64,000 nt of DNA. It comes from Clostridioides difficile (lineage in GTDB: Bacteria; Bacillota; Clostridia; Peptostreptococcales; Peptostreptococcaceae). Position 1 is the first letter of the stretch; every line of letters begins with the position of its first letter. Shown here piece by piece: positions 1 through 8,416 of this stretch. The notes beneath the pieces were generated by a model. It had not been told where the DNA came from. It saw only the letters and a program-made list of their open reading frames with translations, and did no database searches. The position numbers and the translations under genes were made by a program. The stretch spans positions 23,185 to 87,184 of the forward strand of contig JABBZI010000018.1 of NCBI GenBank assembly GCA_012955965.1, given 5' to 3'.

Positions 1-53
1 AATATAAGGATAAAAAAACTTTAATTCCTTGATAAACTCTTGTGGTTTATACT

Positions 54-91
54 ATAAAATCATAAATAAAGTACTTTATTCATGATTTTAT
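54..91. terminator. AT-rich palindrome at the 3' end of yjdM
   Basis: A near-perfect inverted repeat (arms ATAAAATCAT and ATGATTTTAT around an AATAAAGTACTTTATT core) overlaps the yjdM stop codon. It can form a long hairpin on either strand but has only a weak T-run, so terminator function is likely rather than certain. Confidence 0.4.
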
Positions 92-432
92 GCTTTTTTA
101 ACTACTGAAGACTTCAACTTCATAGCTCCGAATCCATCTATTTTACATTCTATATCATGCCCATCTGATGGGTCCTGTACTAAACGTATATTTTTTACTT
201 TTGTTCCAATCTTTATAGATGATGAACTTCCTTTTACTTTAAGGTCCCTGATTACTGTAACAGAATCTCCATCCTTTAATACATTTCCATTTATATCTTT
301 AATAATATTTGAATCTTCTTCTGTTCCTGATTCTAAAGCCCATTCATGAGAGCATTCTGGGCACACTAAAAGAGTTCCATCTTCATAAGTATATTCTGAA
401 TTACATTTCGGGCAATTTGGTAAACTTTCCAT
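88..432 (-). CDS. yjdM: YjdM/PhnA-family zinc-ribbon protein
   Basis: This 114-residue protein matches the YjdM (PhnA-like) family, historically called alkylphosphonate utilization protein although its biochemical role is unclear. The N-terminus carries a zinc ribbon with Cys7, Cys10, Cys24 and Cys27 (CPKC and CPEC pairs), followed by a small beta-barrel with the family-typical [17 protein letters not shown] stretch. Length is normal for the family. The start has a GGAGG site about 9 bases upstream. No phn genes are nearby, so a phosphonate role is not supported here; it appears to be a single-gene unit. Confidence 0.88.
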   Translation of the reverse strand: MESLPNCPKCNSEYTYEDGTLLVCPECSHEWALESGTEEDSNIIKDINGNVLKDGDSVTVIRDLKVKGSSSSIKIGTKVKNIRLVQDPSDGHDIECKIDGFGAMKLKSSVVKKA

Positions 433-657
433 ATTTATATGTCCTCCACTTGTTATTTTTAAATTTTTTATTATATAAAATTTCTTTTAAGCCTATATGA
501 TATCATATTATACTTATATTTACAAACTACTCTTTTACTTAAGATTTAAATTCTTGATATTCATATTATAGTTAATTTAATTACTAATTATAAATGTAGA
601 CATGCTTATGTATAGTTTGCAATCGCCATAATACATTTTACTAAAGTTTTTCTAAAT

Positions 658-1092
658 TTAGTTTGTCATATCCTTTTTATTTATATATTCTAATAAATAA
701 GCAACTCCCATACCTATAAAACTACCCACTATTCCCCACATAAAATTATCTGTAATAAATCCAATTGATATTCCTACTATAAAACCACCTATCATGAAAT
801 TATCTGATATTTCATCTTCTGACTTGTTTTCATCATAATTTGTACTATTTGTAGGTAATTTACTTAATTCAATCATGCTTTCAATTTTATCTTTATTTTC
901 ATCTAATAACAAATTATCTAAAGTTATATTAAATATATTTCTTAATAACATTAAATTTTCTATATCTGGATATGTTTTATTAGATTCCCATTTTGATATG
1001 GCTTGTCTAGATACATTTAGCATTTCAGAAAGTTGTTCTTGTGATAAATTTCTTTCTTTTCTTAGTCTCTTTAAATTTTCTCCAAAATTCAA
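658..1092 (-). CDS. XRE-family transcriptional regulator with C-terminal membrane segment
   Basis: A 144-residue protein with an N-terminal Cro/C1-type helix-turn-helix (about residues 3-60; LSQEQLSEMLNVSRQAISKW is the recognition core), an acidic linker, and a hydrophobic glycine-rich C-terminal segment (about 100-135) that could span the membrane. The longest frame begins at a GTG inside the GAGGTGAT ribosome-binding site, so I place the start at the TTG eight bases after GAGG. Regulators of this build are common in Clostridia and often act on neighbouring genes or transporters. The target is not evident here, and the neighbouring eda operon has its own regulator. Confidence 0.85.
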   Translation of the reverse strand: MNFGENLKRLRKERNLSQEQLSEMLNVSRQAISKWESNKTYPDIENLMLLRNIFNITLDNLLLDENKDKIESMIELSKLPTNSTNYDENKSEDEISDNFMIGGFIVGISIGFITDNFMWGIVGSFIGMGVAYLLEYINKKDMTN

Positions 1093-1224
1093 TATTATCA
1101 CCTCATCTCAACTTAATTATATTTATATATTGGTTAATTCACAATCCTTCTATAGTTGCATTTTGTTAACTAATAGTTGCATTACTGATTTTATCTATAG
1201 TTTGAATCAAAATATAATGAATAT

Positions 1225-1268
1225 TAAAAAAGCTGTAGCATAGCAATTATAAACTACTATGATACAGC
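1225..1268 (-). terminator. Rho-independent terminator of the PTS-aldolase operon
   Basis: A 12-bp stem (GCTGTATCATAG with CTATGCTACAGC on the minus strand, one mismatch) is followed by six T residues, just downstream of the KDPG-aldolase gene. Confidence 0.85.
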
Positions 1269-1275
1269 CTCAACA

Positions 1276-1908
1276 TTAAACTTTTCTTATATTTTTAATA
1301 ATTTCACGAATCTTTTTAGCATTTTCAGCAATATCCTCAATATTACCTTTAGTTAATAGACCACCAAAACCACATACATCAACACCATTTTCCAGCCATA
1401 CATGTAAGTTATCCAAATTAATTCCACCACTTGCTAAAACTGGCATATCAGGTATTGGTGTTTTAAATACCTTTACTAGTTTAGGTCCATAAAAATCGGA
1501 TATTGGAAAAGCTTTTATAAAAGCTGCTCCTAAACTTAAGGCATCTACTGCTTCAGTCAATGATGTACATCCTGGAGCATAAGGAATCTGATATCTATTA
1601 CAAGTTTTTGCTACATCTTCATTGTAATTTGGTGCAATAATAAATTGAGCTCCATGTAAGATAGCATGACGAGCTGTTTCACTATCCAAAATCGTTCCTG
1701 CTCCAACGCAAAGAGAATCACCATATTTTTTATTAAGTCCTTGAATTATCTCACCAGCATTATTCAAAGTATAGCTCATTTCTATAACTGTTATTCCACT
1801 CTTTATACAACCCTCAGCAATTTCACATGCACGATTAAGTGTTTCTTCTCTTACAATTGCAAGGGCCCCGCATTCTGCCATTCTTTTGGTTATATTCATC
1901 TTTTTCAT
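1276..1908 (-). CDS. eda: 2-keto-3-deoxy-6-phosphogluconate (KDPG)-type aldolase
   Basis: A 210-residue class I aldolase of the KDPG/KHG family, which cleaves 2-keto-3-deoxy-6-phospho-sugar acids to pyruvate plus an aldehyde phosphate. Visible marks are the catalytic Glu in VIEMSYT, the GAGTILD phosphate/substrate loop, the Schiff-base Lys in AAFIKAFP, and the SGGINLDNL phosphate-binding loop. Length is normal. The first ATG has an AGAGGTG site five bases upstream. It is the last gene of a PTS operon and lies 114 bases behind the DapA-like gene. Within this operon it probably splits a keto-deoxy intermediate made from the imported sugar; the exact substrate is not determined by sequence. Confidence 0.88.
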   Translation of the reverse strand: MKKMNITKRMAECGALAIVREETLNRACEIAEGCIKSGITVIEMSYTLNNAGEIIQGLNKKYGDSLCVGAGTILDSETARHAILHGAQFIIAPNYNEDVAKTCNRYQIPYAPGCTSLTEAVDALSLGAAFIKAFPISDFYGPKLVKVFKTPIPDMPVLASGGINLDNLHVWLENGVDVCGFGGLLTKGNIEDIAENAKKIREIIKNIRKV

Positions 1909-2022
1909 ATCATCACCTCTATATTCATCAAAACATTTTACTTCTCTATTAAGTTAATTTTCTTTTCATAAGATATATATTAATCGTATACAAACGTAAT
2001 TCTTCTAGCTATGTCATCTATT

Positions 2023-2919
2023 CTAATTATATTTATTAAGCATCATTCTATAATTTTCGACCACTTGCTTAATTTCTTCAAGAACTTCTCCATTTGGTTC
2101 AGTTACAGGAAATCGTGCAGTTCCAACATTAATTCCATTCAAGACAACAGTTTTTTTTATAACAGATGGAATTGTTCCAAGCTTTAGAATGCGACGAAGC
2201 TCTTCAATACTATTTTGAGCTTTCTGAGCTTTTTCTAAATCCCCATTCATAAAATTTTCATAAATAGCAATATCAATCTCTGTGATGAAGTTTGCTGTTG
2301 CAGCAACAGCACCTTGCCCACCGGCCTTCAAACTATCGAGAATAAGTGAATCTGAACCTGAAAATACACTAAAATCCTCACTCTTAGTTGCTTCAATATA
2401 AGCTTTTATGTTGTCAAGCTTACCACTACTATCTTTAATACCAACAATATTTTTTATCTTTGCCAATTCACTCACTGAGTCAGGCTCAATATTAATCCCT
2501 GTCTTATCTGGCATGTTATACATCATAATAGGCAAATTAACTGAATCAGCAATAGATTTATAATGTAAAATTAATTCCTGTTGTGTTGGTGTTACAAAAT
2601 ATGGAGTGATAATTGATAATGCACTTGCACCTATTTCTTCCATTCTTTTGGACAAAGTTATAACTTCACGAGTTGAGTTTCCACCTGTCCCAACAAAAAC
2701 AGGTACACGATTATTAGTGTGAGTAATAACAATTTTCGCAAATTCAACTTTTTCATCATCTGTTAACACATGACATTCACCATTAGTTCCCAAAATAAAT
2801 AACCCATAAACTCCCCTATCTAACAAATAGTCAATTAACTCATATGTTGCCTTTGGATTTATATTTTGATTCTCATCAAAAGGTGTTATCATAGCACATA
2901 TAATACCTTTATATTCCAT
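2023..2919 (-). CDS. DapA/NanA-superfamily lyase (dihydrodipicolinate synthase-like)
   Basis: A 298-residue TIM-barrel class I lyase of the DHDPS/N-acetylneuraminate lyase superfamily. The pyruvate-binding GTNGE motif, the Tyr in YNMPDKTG and the Schiff-base Lys (about residue 160, GIKDSSGK) are intact. The KDSSG context is closer to sugar-acid aldolases and NanA than to biosynthetic DapA, and the setting (PTS genes, SIS isomerase, second aldolase) argues for catabolism. The longest frame overlaps the upstream gene by 29 bases; I use the ATG (MEYKGIICAMITPF) preceded by AGAGAGG, four bases after the SIS stop codon. The real substrate could be a 2-keto-3-deoxy sugar acid or sialic-acid-like compound. 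Confidence 0.82.
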   Translation of the reverse strand: MEYKGIICAMITPFDENQNINPKATYELIDYLLDRGVYGLFILGTNGECHVLTDDEKVEFAKIVITHTNNRVPVFVGTGGNSTREVITLSKRMEEIGASALSIITPYFVTPTQQELILHYKSIADSVNLPIMMYNMPDKTGINIEPDSVSELAKIKNIVGIKDSSGKLDNIKAYIEATKSEDFSVFSGSDSLILDSLKAGGQGAVAATANFITEIDIAIYENFMNGDLEKAQKAQNSIEELRRILKLGTIPSVIKKTVVLNGINVGTARFPVTEPNGEVLEEIKQVVENYRMMLNKYN

Positions 2920-2923
2920 AAAA

Positions 2924-3523
2924 TTACATTTCCTCTCTAATAGACTTTCCAAGGCTTCCTCCTGGATGCCACTTCAAATACTGTTGTACATCAAGTCCTT
3001 TAGCATATTGTAATGCAACACTTAGGGACTGTAATACTATAGTTTCCGCAAGAATTGAAGCACGAGGAGCCTTATTAAGATAATCACCTTCCTGTTTAAC
3101 ACCTGCAAACAAAAATACATCAGAAACATTTTTTAAGAATGAATTAGTATTACCACTCACACCAATTATCTTTGCTCCATTTACTTTTAATGTCTCAATA
3201 GTTGCTTTTAATTCTTGAGTCTCACCACTATTTGATATTGCAATAACAACATCCCCAACTACTACTTGACCACTTGAGCCATGTACTGCTTCTGTACCAT
3301 GTAATATATATGCTGGCGTTCCAGTAGATGAAAGTAATGATGAAATATACCCTGATACATGCCCTGGTTTACCAATACCAGTCACATGTACACGTCCATA
3401 ATTCCTTTCAACTTCAAAAATCAAATCACATGCTTTATTTATAGATATTTCATCTATTGATGAAATAAATTCTGATACTTCATTAGATAGAGTGTCTAGA
3501 AATGCAGACAGTGTATTTCCCAT
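2924..3523 (-). CDS. SIS-domain sugar-phosphate isomerase (KpsF/GutQ-like, no CBS domains)
   Basis: A 199-residue protein consisting of one SIS domain. The sugar-phosphate signatures VTGIGKPGHVSG and ISNSGETQEL and the C-terminal WHPGGSLGK motif typical of KpsF/GutQ arabinose-5-phosphate isomerases are present, but the CBS pair found in those enzymes is missing (family usually about 320 residues). This shorter form is common in catabolic operons. It follows the EIIC gene by 64 bases with a clear AAAGGAGG site and ends four bases before the DapA-like gene. It likely isomerises the phosphorylated sugar delivered by the PTS. Confidence 0.85.
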   Translation of the reverse strand: MGNTLSAFLDTLSNEVSEFISSIDEISINKACDLIFEVERNYGRVHVTGIGKPGHVSGYISSLLSSTGTPAYILHGTEAVHGSSGQVVVGDVVIAISNSGETQELKATIETLKVNGAKIIGVSGNTNSFLKNVSDVFLFAGVKQEGDYLNKAPRASILAETIVLQSLSVALQYAKGLDVQQYLKWHPGGSLGKSIREEM

Positions 3524-3587
3524 AGTAGATTTATCCTCCTTTAAATTACGGCGACCATATCTATGCCTTTTATATTATTACTTTAGA

Positions 3588-4859
3588 CTAGATAGGTTTT
3601 ATAAATTGTAAAATATTATGTAATATTGAACCAACTACGTTATAGTCAATATTAGGGAAAGTCGCTCCTTCTATACCAAGAGTTCCGTAAACTGGATATA
3701 AAATAACTGGTAAAAATGCAAGTAATAGTCCTACAACAAATGACCCTGCAATAGCGCCTCTCCATCCTCCTGAGGTATTACCAAATATTGCAGCTGTACC
3801 ACCCGAAAAGAAACATATATGAGCAGCTGGAATAATTACTACAGGAAATATACTAGGAAATGATGCCATAATAGCAATTGCTAATAGACCAGCAGCATAG
3901 GCTGAAATAAAGCCAATAATAACTGCATTTGGTGCATATGGGAATACTGTTGGAACATCAAGTGCAGGACGTGAACCTGGAATATATTTTTCTGAAATAA
4001 TTACAAATGCTGCAGTTATTTCAGCTAAGAACATACGAACACCTGACATCAGTATTGACATTCCAGCTACAAATGTAAATGCCTCTATAAGTGGAAATAC
4101 TAACCAATGTGTTGAACCAGCAATTTCTTGAGTAAAATCCTTCCCAGCTTTTAAGGTTGCGATATAAAATAAGATTAGCATAACTATAGATAGACCCATT
4201 AAAAAGTCTCTAAATATTGATAACCACTTAGGAAATTCTATAGTTTCTGTTGTATCATCTTTATGTTTTGAAAATAAACGTCCAATATATCCTGATAGAC
4301 CATAACCAATCATATTGAAGTGACCAATGGCTTGTTCATCCCCGCCTGTTAATTCACGCATAAATGGCTGACAGAATTGAGGTAGTGCAGCAGACATAAA
4401 TCCTAAAATAACTCCACCTATTAAAATAGTGATTGTATTATCGAATCCATGTGCTTTCATAATTAAAACTAATACACAAGAAAAGAATAAACTATGACCT
4501 GTTGTAAAGAAAATATTCTTGAACCTTGTAATACGTGCAAATACTAAATTTAGTATGAATCCAAGAATTAATGTACATGAAACTGCAAAACCGTATGTAC
4601 TTTGTGCAAGTGCTGTAGCTGCTTCTGGTGAAGCTATAACACCAGTAATTCCAAATCCCTGCTGGAACAATTTATTGAAATTCTGAAGTGCACCTGTCAT
4701 AGCAGATGCACCAATACCAAATATTAGAAATCCAATAAGTGTTTTTGAAGACCCAGTAAATACTTCAACTGCTGATTTCTTTTGAAGAATCAGCCCTATA
4801 CATGCAACTACACCAAGCAAAACAGCAGGTGTACTTAACAAACTAATAATAAACTCCAT
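3588..4859 (-). CDS. PTS system EIIC component, ascorbate (UlaA/SgaT) family
   Basis: A 423-residue integral membrane permease with about ten to twelve hydrophobic segments, belonging to the UlaA/SgaT (PTS-AG) superfamily that moves L-ascorbate and related acidic or poorly known sugars. Landmarks include GIGASAMTGALQNFNKLF near the N-terminus and the FFSGGTAAIFGNTSGGWRGA segment near residue 370. The ATG at the third codon of the longest frame is chosen because GGAGG sits seven bases before it, versus one base for the first ATG. It lies between EIIB and the SIS isomerase in one operon. Absence of ulaD/E/F-like genes argues against ascorbate itself. Confidence 0.88.
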   Translation of the reverse strand: MEFIISLLSTPAVLLGVVACIGLILQKKSAVEVFTGSSKTLIGFLIFGIGASAMTGALQNFNKLFQQGFGITGVIASPEAATALAQSTYGFAVSCTLILGFILNLVFARITRFKNIFFTTGHSLFFSCVLVLIMKAHGFDNTITILIGGVILGFMSAALPQFCQPFMRELTGGDEQAIGHFNMIGYGLSGYIGRLFSKHKDDTTETIEFPKWLSIFRDFLMGLSIVMLILFYIATLKAGKDFTQEIAGSTHWLVFPLIEAFTFVAGMSILMSGVRMFLAEITAAFVIISEKYIPGSRPALDVPTVFPYAPNAVIIGFISAYAAGLLAIAIMASFPSIFPVVIIPAAHICFFSGGTAAIFGNTSGGWRGAIAGSFVVGLLLAFLPVILYPVYGTLGIEGATFPNIDYNVVGSILHNILQFIKPI

Positions 4860-4885
4860 AAACATTCCTCCCTATTTTTTTAAAT

Positions 4886-5173
4886 TTATTCCTCTTTTGA
4901 AGCAAGAAATTTTTCTAGTGCTGTCTTGATTTCGTTGCGGTCAACAATATTACGAATTCCAATTATATCAAATTTTAAATTCTTCTTTTTTAATTCTTCA
5001 GCAACATCAATTAATGTTTCTATAGCATCTCCATTGAATCCATTTAATGAATCCAATGAACCATGTTCTACTTCGATTGGAAAGTTATTTTCTTTAATAA
5101 TTTGTTGAGTCTTTATTTTTAACATTAAACTTGAGCCAACTCCTGCTCTACATGCGATTAAAATTTTATACAT
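4886..5173 (-). CDS. PTS system EIIB component (UlaB-like)
   Basis: A 95-residue cytoplasmic phosphocarrier. The phospho-accepting Cys8 sits in the ILIACRAGVGSS P-loop-like motif typical of EIIB of the ascorbate/galactitol/lactose type. It would take phosphate from the EIIA domain fused to the upstream regulator and pass it to the sugar held by the EIIC encoded 26 bases downstream. An AAAGGAGG site lies before the start, overlapping the end of the regulator gene. Confidence 0.88.
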   Translation of the reverse strand: MYKILIACRAGVGSSLMLKIKTQQIIKENNFPIEVEHGSLDSLNGFNGDAIETLIDVAEELKKKNLKFDIIGIRNIVDRNEIKTALEKFLASKEE

Positions 5174-5187
5174 AATTAAATCCTCCT

Positions 5188-7269
5188 TTATAGTTCGTGT
5201 TTTTTTATAAAATCAATAATTTCTCTGCCTTCTTTAGCAGTATCTAACACTCTAAAAAATTCATCTTGCTCTAATAATTCAACCAGTTCAGACATAGCAC
5301 GTAGATGACTATTATTATCTACTGCGCTTAAACAAAATACATATTTTACTGGGTCATTTTCATCATTTCCAAACTCAATAGGGCTATCTAAAGTAGCAAT
5401 ACCTATTGCAATTTCTTTTGACCCAGCTTCTGGTCTAGCATGAGGAAGTGCTACATGTTTTGTAATTACTATGTATGGCCCAGATACTTTTGCTGAATCA
5501 ATCATTGCATCTACATATCCCTCAGTTACTTTATTGTTTTCAACTAAGACAGAGGCTGATTGTCTAATAGCATCCTCCCAGTTCGTAGCTTTTACCTTTA
5601 ATTTTATTAGTGTTTCACTAGTAATCTCACTTAGCATAGGCCCATCTCCTTCCTTAGATGTAAAATTCTCTATTTGTGCAAAATAAGCTAATAACTCACT
5701 TGAAAGCAGACTTTCAGAAGTTACTTTTGCATATTTTTTTATTATATTCATAACCTCATCTATTTTAGGTTGTCTTAAGAAAATATCTCCCAATTGAATG
5801 TACACTTCACGTGTAATCTTATACTTTTCTTTTGTGGTCATAACAGGACTTACTTTAATCACTGGCACATCTGTTTTTAAGCCTTCTGTGTTATAATTAG
5901 TAGTAAATACAATGTCTACAGGTTCACTGATATTTTCTAATCCAACTGATTCTGACATTAGGATAAAATGTAAGTCAGGAAATAAGTTTGTAAGTTCTGC
6001 ATGTAAAATAGCTGAACTCCCAACACCATTTGAACAAACTATTAATGCTATTCTTTTTCTAAAATTATCAAACTCTTTTTTATTTGAGAAAAGAGTTGCA
6101 AAATGCATTGTTAAGTATGCTAACTCTTCTTCTTGAATTTCTTCTCCAAATAACCCACAAAACTCTTTCATTGCATTACTTACAATTCTATAGACTAATC
6201 TATATTCTTCTTTTACCTTTTCACAAATTGGATTATAAATAGGTAATTTAAATAAAAGTCTGTAGTAGGCTGGTCTAAAATGAGAATATAATTGTTTAAA
6301 TATCTTTTCTTGACTTATATAATAAACTCCACTTAAATATCCAAATTTTGTCATCATTTTATTTACAATCTCTGAAATTACAGCCTTATCTTCTGTATCT
6401 TCTTCATAATTTCCTACTGATATACCTAAAATCCAAGCACTAATATACATTATATTATGAGGTCTTATATTTTCTTCACTTTCATATACTTCTAACAATT
6501 CCTTAGCAAATTTATATTCTTTCATTGAACTCATGACTGCAATATTAGGGATATCTATATTTTCTTGAGTAACTATTCTAGTCGAACACATCCTTGCTTT
6601 TAAAAAGATAAATATATAAATAAATTCTATTAATCTATCTTCAACAAAATTAATTTCGTATCTTTTTATGAGTTTTACTATAATCTTTTTGGCTTCTTCA
6701 AATTTATCTAGATTGTATTCTTCAATAAAAATATCAAATACTCTTGAACTTTTCTCATTAGACAAAGTTTCTATAATATTCTTAATGAGTACTCTTCTAA
6801 TTTCCATTTCATTTCCAACTAAATAATAACCATTTATACGATTATTCTTGATTTCAATACCCTTTTTTTCAAGACTTGGTATTAAATCTTTAAAATCAAG
6901 ATTTACAGTAGACCTACTCACTTTTATAGAGTTTGTAAAATGGTTAATTGAGATGTCCTCCATGTTAATAAAAAGCATTAGATACATATATAAAAGTCTT
7001 TCTTCTTTACTAAAGTAATAAGTGTTCTTAGAATAGTTTTTTTCTAGAATTTCTTTAATAGCTTTTTTGGTTTCTTTTCTAACGATAATATCTTTATCAG
7101 CTCTTAAATATATAAGTGGTACTTTTTTTACTTTAAGCATGTCATTGATTTTATTTATTCTATAAGTAATTTGTCTCTTTGATGAGTTAGATTCCTCTTG
7201 TAATCCATTCGTTGTAATCAATGTGCTATTTAATAAAATCTGGAGAATCGATACAATTTCTTTGTCCAC
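5188..7269 (-). CDS. PRD-containing transcriptional activator with EIIB-like and EIIA domains (BglG/MtlR/LicR type)
   Basis: A 693-residue regulator: two N-terminal winged helix-turn-helix regions (about 1-150), two PTS regulation domains (about 180-400), an EIIB-like domain with Cys near residue 412 in VCSNGVGSSAIL, and a type-2 EIIA domain (about 545-690) with phospho-His near residue 610 in LPHARPE. Such proteins sense sugar flux through PTS phosphorylation and activate the adjoining operon. No separate EIIA gene is present, so this C-terminal domain may also supply phosphate to the EIIB. The start is GTG; an in-frame TAG lies five codons upstream, which excludes a longer product. The Shine-Dalgarno is weak (GTAGGG), and a much better GGAGGTG lies about 60 bases further upstream. 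Confidence 0.88.
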   Translation of the reverse strand: MDKEIVSILQILLNSTLITTNGLQEESNSSKRQITYRINKINDMLKVKKVPLIYLRADKDIIVRKETKKAIKEILEKNYSKNTYYFSKEERLLYMYLMLFINMEDISINHFTNSIKVSRSTVNLDFKDLIPSLEKKGIEIKNNRINGYYLVGNEMEIRRVLIKNIIETLSNEKSSRVFDIFIEEYNLDKFEEAKKIIVKLIKRYEINFVEDRLIEFIYIFIFLKARMCSTRIVTQENIDIPNIAVMSSMKEYKFAKELLEVYESEENIRPHNIMYISAWILGISVGNYEEDTEDKAVISEIVNKMMTKFGYLSGVYYISQEKIFKQLYSHFRPAYYRLLFKLPIYNPICEKVKEEYRLVYRIVSNAMKEFCGLFGEEIQEEELAYLTMHFATLFSNKKEFDNFRKRIALIVCSNGVGSSAILHAELTNLFPDLHFILMSESVGLENISEPVDIVFTTNYNTEGLKTDVPVIKVSPVMTTKEKYKITREVYIQLGDIFLRQPKIDEVMNIIKKYAKVTSESLLSSELLAYFAQIENFTSKEGDGPMLSEITSETLIKLKVKATNWEDAIRQSASVLVENNKVTEGYVDAMIDSAKVSGPYIVITKHVALPHARPEAGSKEIAIGIATLDSPIEFGNDENDPVKYVFCLSAVDNNSHLRAMSELVELLEQDEFFRVLDTAKEGREIIDFIKKHEL

Positions 7270-7383
7270 TACTGTTAATCCCTACTTTCTTATTAAGATT
7301 AGTCTTCATATTATCATTGGATTCTTTCATCACCTCCACAATATTTATTTTATTGGAGAATTTTAATGTTTTCAATTTCATTT

Positions 7384-7433
7384 AAGTATAACTTTTGTTT
7401 TAGATTAAGACAAAAATTATACTTATCTAAAAC
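7384..7433. promoter_or_regulatory. Two overlapping, mutually exclusive inverted repeats upstream of the PRD regulator operon
   Basis: Repeat A pairs AAGTATAACTTTTGT (7384-7398) with ACAAAAATTATACTT (7410-7424), one mismatch. Repeat B pairs GTTTTAGAT (7397-7405) with ATCTAAAAC (7425-7433), perfect. The two share bases and cannot form together, like an antiterminator/terminator switch or a composite operator. They lie 115-165 bases before the regulator start. Function is inferred. Confidence 0.5.
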
Positions 7434-7464
7434 AGATACTATAGTACAACTGTAAATTTTATAA

Positions 7465-7492
7465 ATAAAAAAGGTTTCTTTAGTAAAGAAAC
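7465..7492 (-). terminator. Rho-independent terminator
   Basis: Minus-strand hairpin GTTTCTTT-ACT-AAAGAAAC followed by a long T-rich run. It shields the PRD operon control region from transcription entering from the right. Confidence 0.75.
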
Positions 7493-7550
7493 ACAAGAAA
7501 AGTGATTAAAATAATAAAAATTATATTCAATTTTAATATATTATTCCAAC

Positions 7551-7590
7551 TAAAAAAGCACATTAATTTAAAATAAAATTGATGTGCTTT
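7551..7590 (-). terminator. Rho-independent terminator, probably for the cysteine hydrolase gene
   Basis: A 15-bp stem (AAAGCACATCAATTT with AAATTAATGTGCTTT on the minus strand, one G-U pair) ends in TTTTTT. It lies about 170 bases past the stop of the hydrolase gene, in a 490-base gene-free stretch that otherwise holds only the second terminator and the PRD control region. Confidence 0.75.
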
Positions 7591-7760
7591 ACACTACTTA
7601 TATAATTTTAATACATTAGATTTGTTTATTAATTTGTACTCTAGTATTCTTTTTCTGAAGTTAATTTATCTAAATACAAGATTCAGTAATTTATACTTAT
7701 TATGATTTTAATATTTTAAACCAAGTAGGTTAAATTCTTTTTATTATAAATAGTCTATAT

Positions 7761-8282
7761 TTACTTCATTCTTTTAAGTGTTTCATCCAATGAAATGCAT
7801 TCTGCATATCTTCCATTCCATATAAATTCATTGTAGTATTTATATGATTGTTCTGCTGACATAAATGAATTATCAATAGTTGTATTTGAATAAGCTGGAA
7901 CTATTATATTAAAACCATGTTCAAATCCACATTTTATAGTTGAATCGATACAATAGTCTGTTTGAAGCCCAACGATAATTATATCTTTTTCGCCCTTATT
8001 GGTTAAATATTCTAATAGACCAGTTCCCTTAAAAGCACTGTTTACTTTCTTATCAAATATTTTTTCTTTATCGTAAGGTTTAAATTTTTCATATATCTCA
8101 AAACCACTTTTACCTTTAGTTAACTCATTTTCAGTCCCATCATCATGACGTACATATATTACTTCTATGTTACGTTTTCTAGCTTTATCAATTAAGTTTT
8201 CTACATTTGCTATAAACCCATTAAAATTATATAACTTTTCGTTCGTTATTAGTTTTTGTGTATCGACTACCAATAAAACCAT
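7761..8282 (-). CDS. Isochorismatase-family cysteine hydrolase
   Basis: A 173-residue single-domain protein of the isochorismatase/nicotinamidase-like family. The catalytic triad can be read as Asp7 (VVDTQK), Lys78 or Lys79 (FDKKVNSAF) and Cys111 (VGLQTDYCIDST). Length is typical. Members hydrolyse amides or vinyl ethers; the metal-binding pattern of true nicotinamidases is not obvious, so substrate is open. It is separated from the flanking operons by 130 bases on the right and terminators on the left, and appears monocistronic. Confidence 0.88.
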   Translation of the reverse strand: MVLLVVDTQKLITNEKLYNFNGFIANVENLIDKARKRNIEVIYVRHDDGTENELTKGKSGFEIYEKFKPYDKEKIFDKKVNSAFKGTGLLEYLTNKGEKDIIIVGLQTDYCIDSTIKCGFEHGFNIIVPAYSNTTIDNSFMSAEQSYKYYNEFIWNGRYAECISLDETLKRMK

Positions 8283-8416
8283 ATTTACTCCTCCTTGGAT
8301 GTTATTTTAAAATTTCTTTATATTTTACCATAAAAAGTAAATACAATCTTATATACTGTCTACATATTTTTAATAATGATTCTTTACTTTAAGATACTCA
8401 TACACACATTTAATTT

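Noticed and set aside
2919..2952. Longer N-terminus (MESLLERKCNF) for the DapA-like protein
   Set aside because: It would overlap the SIS gene, has no ribosome-binding site, and the family begins at the downstream ATG with AGAGAGG.
3588..5173. Ascorbate (ula) operon
   Set aside because: EIIC and EIIB are of the Ula type, but ulaD, ulaE, ulaF and ulaG homologues are absent and the enzymes present do not fit ascorbate breakdown.
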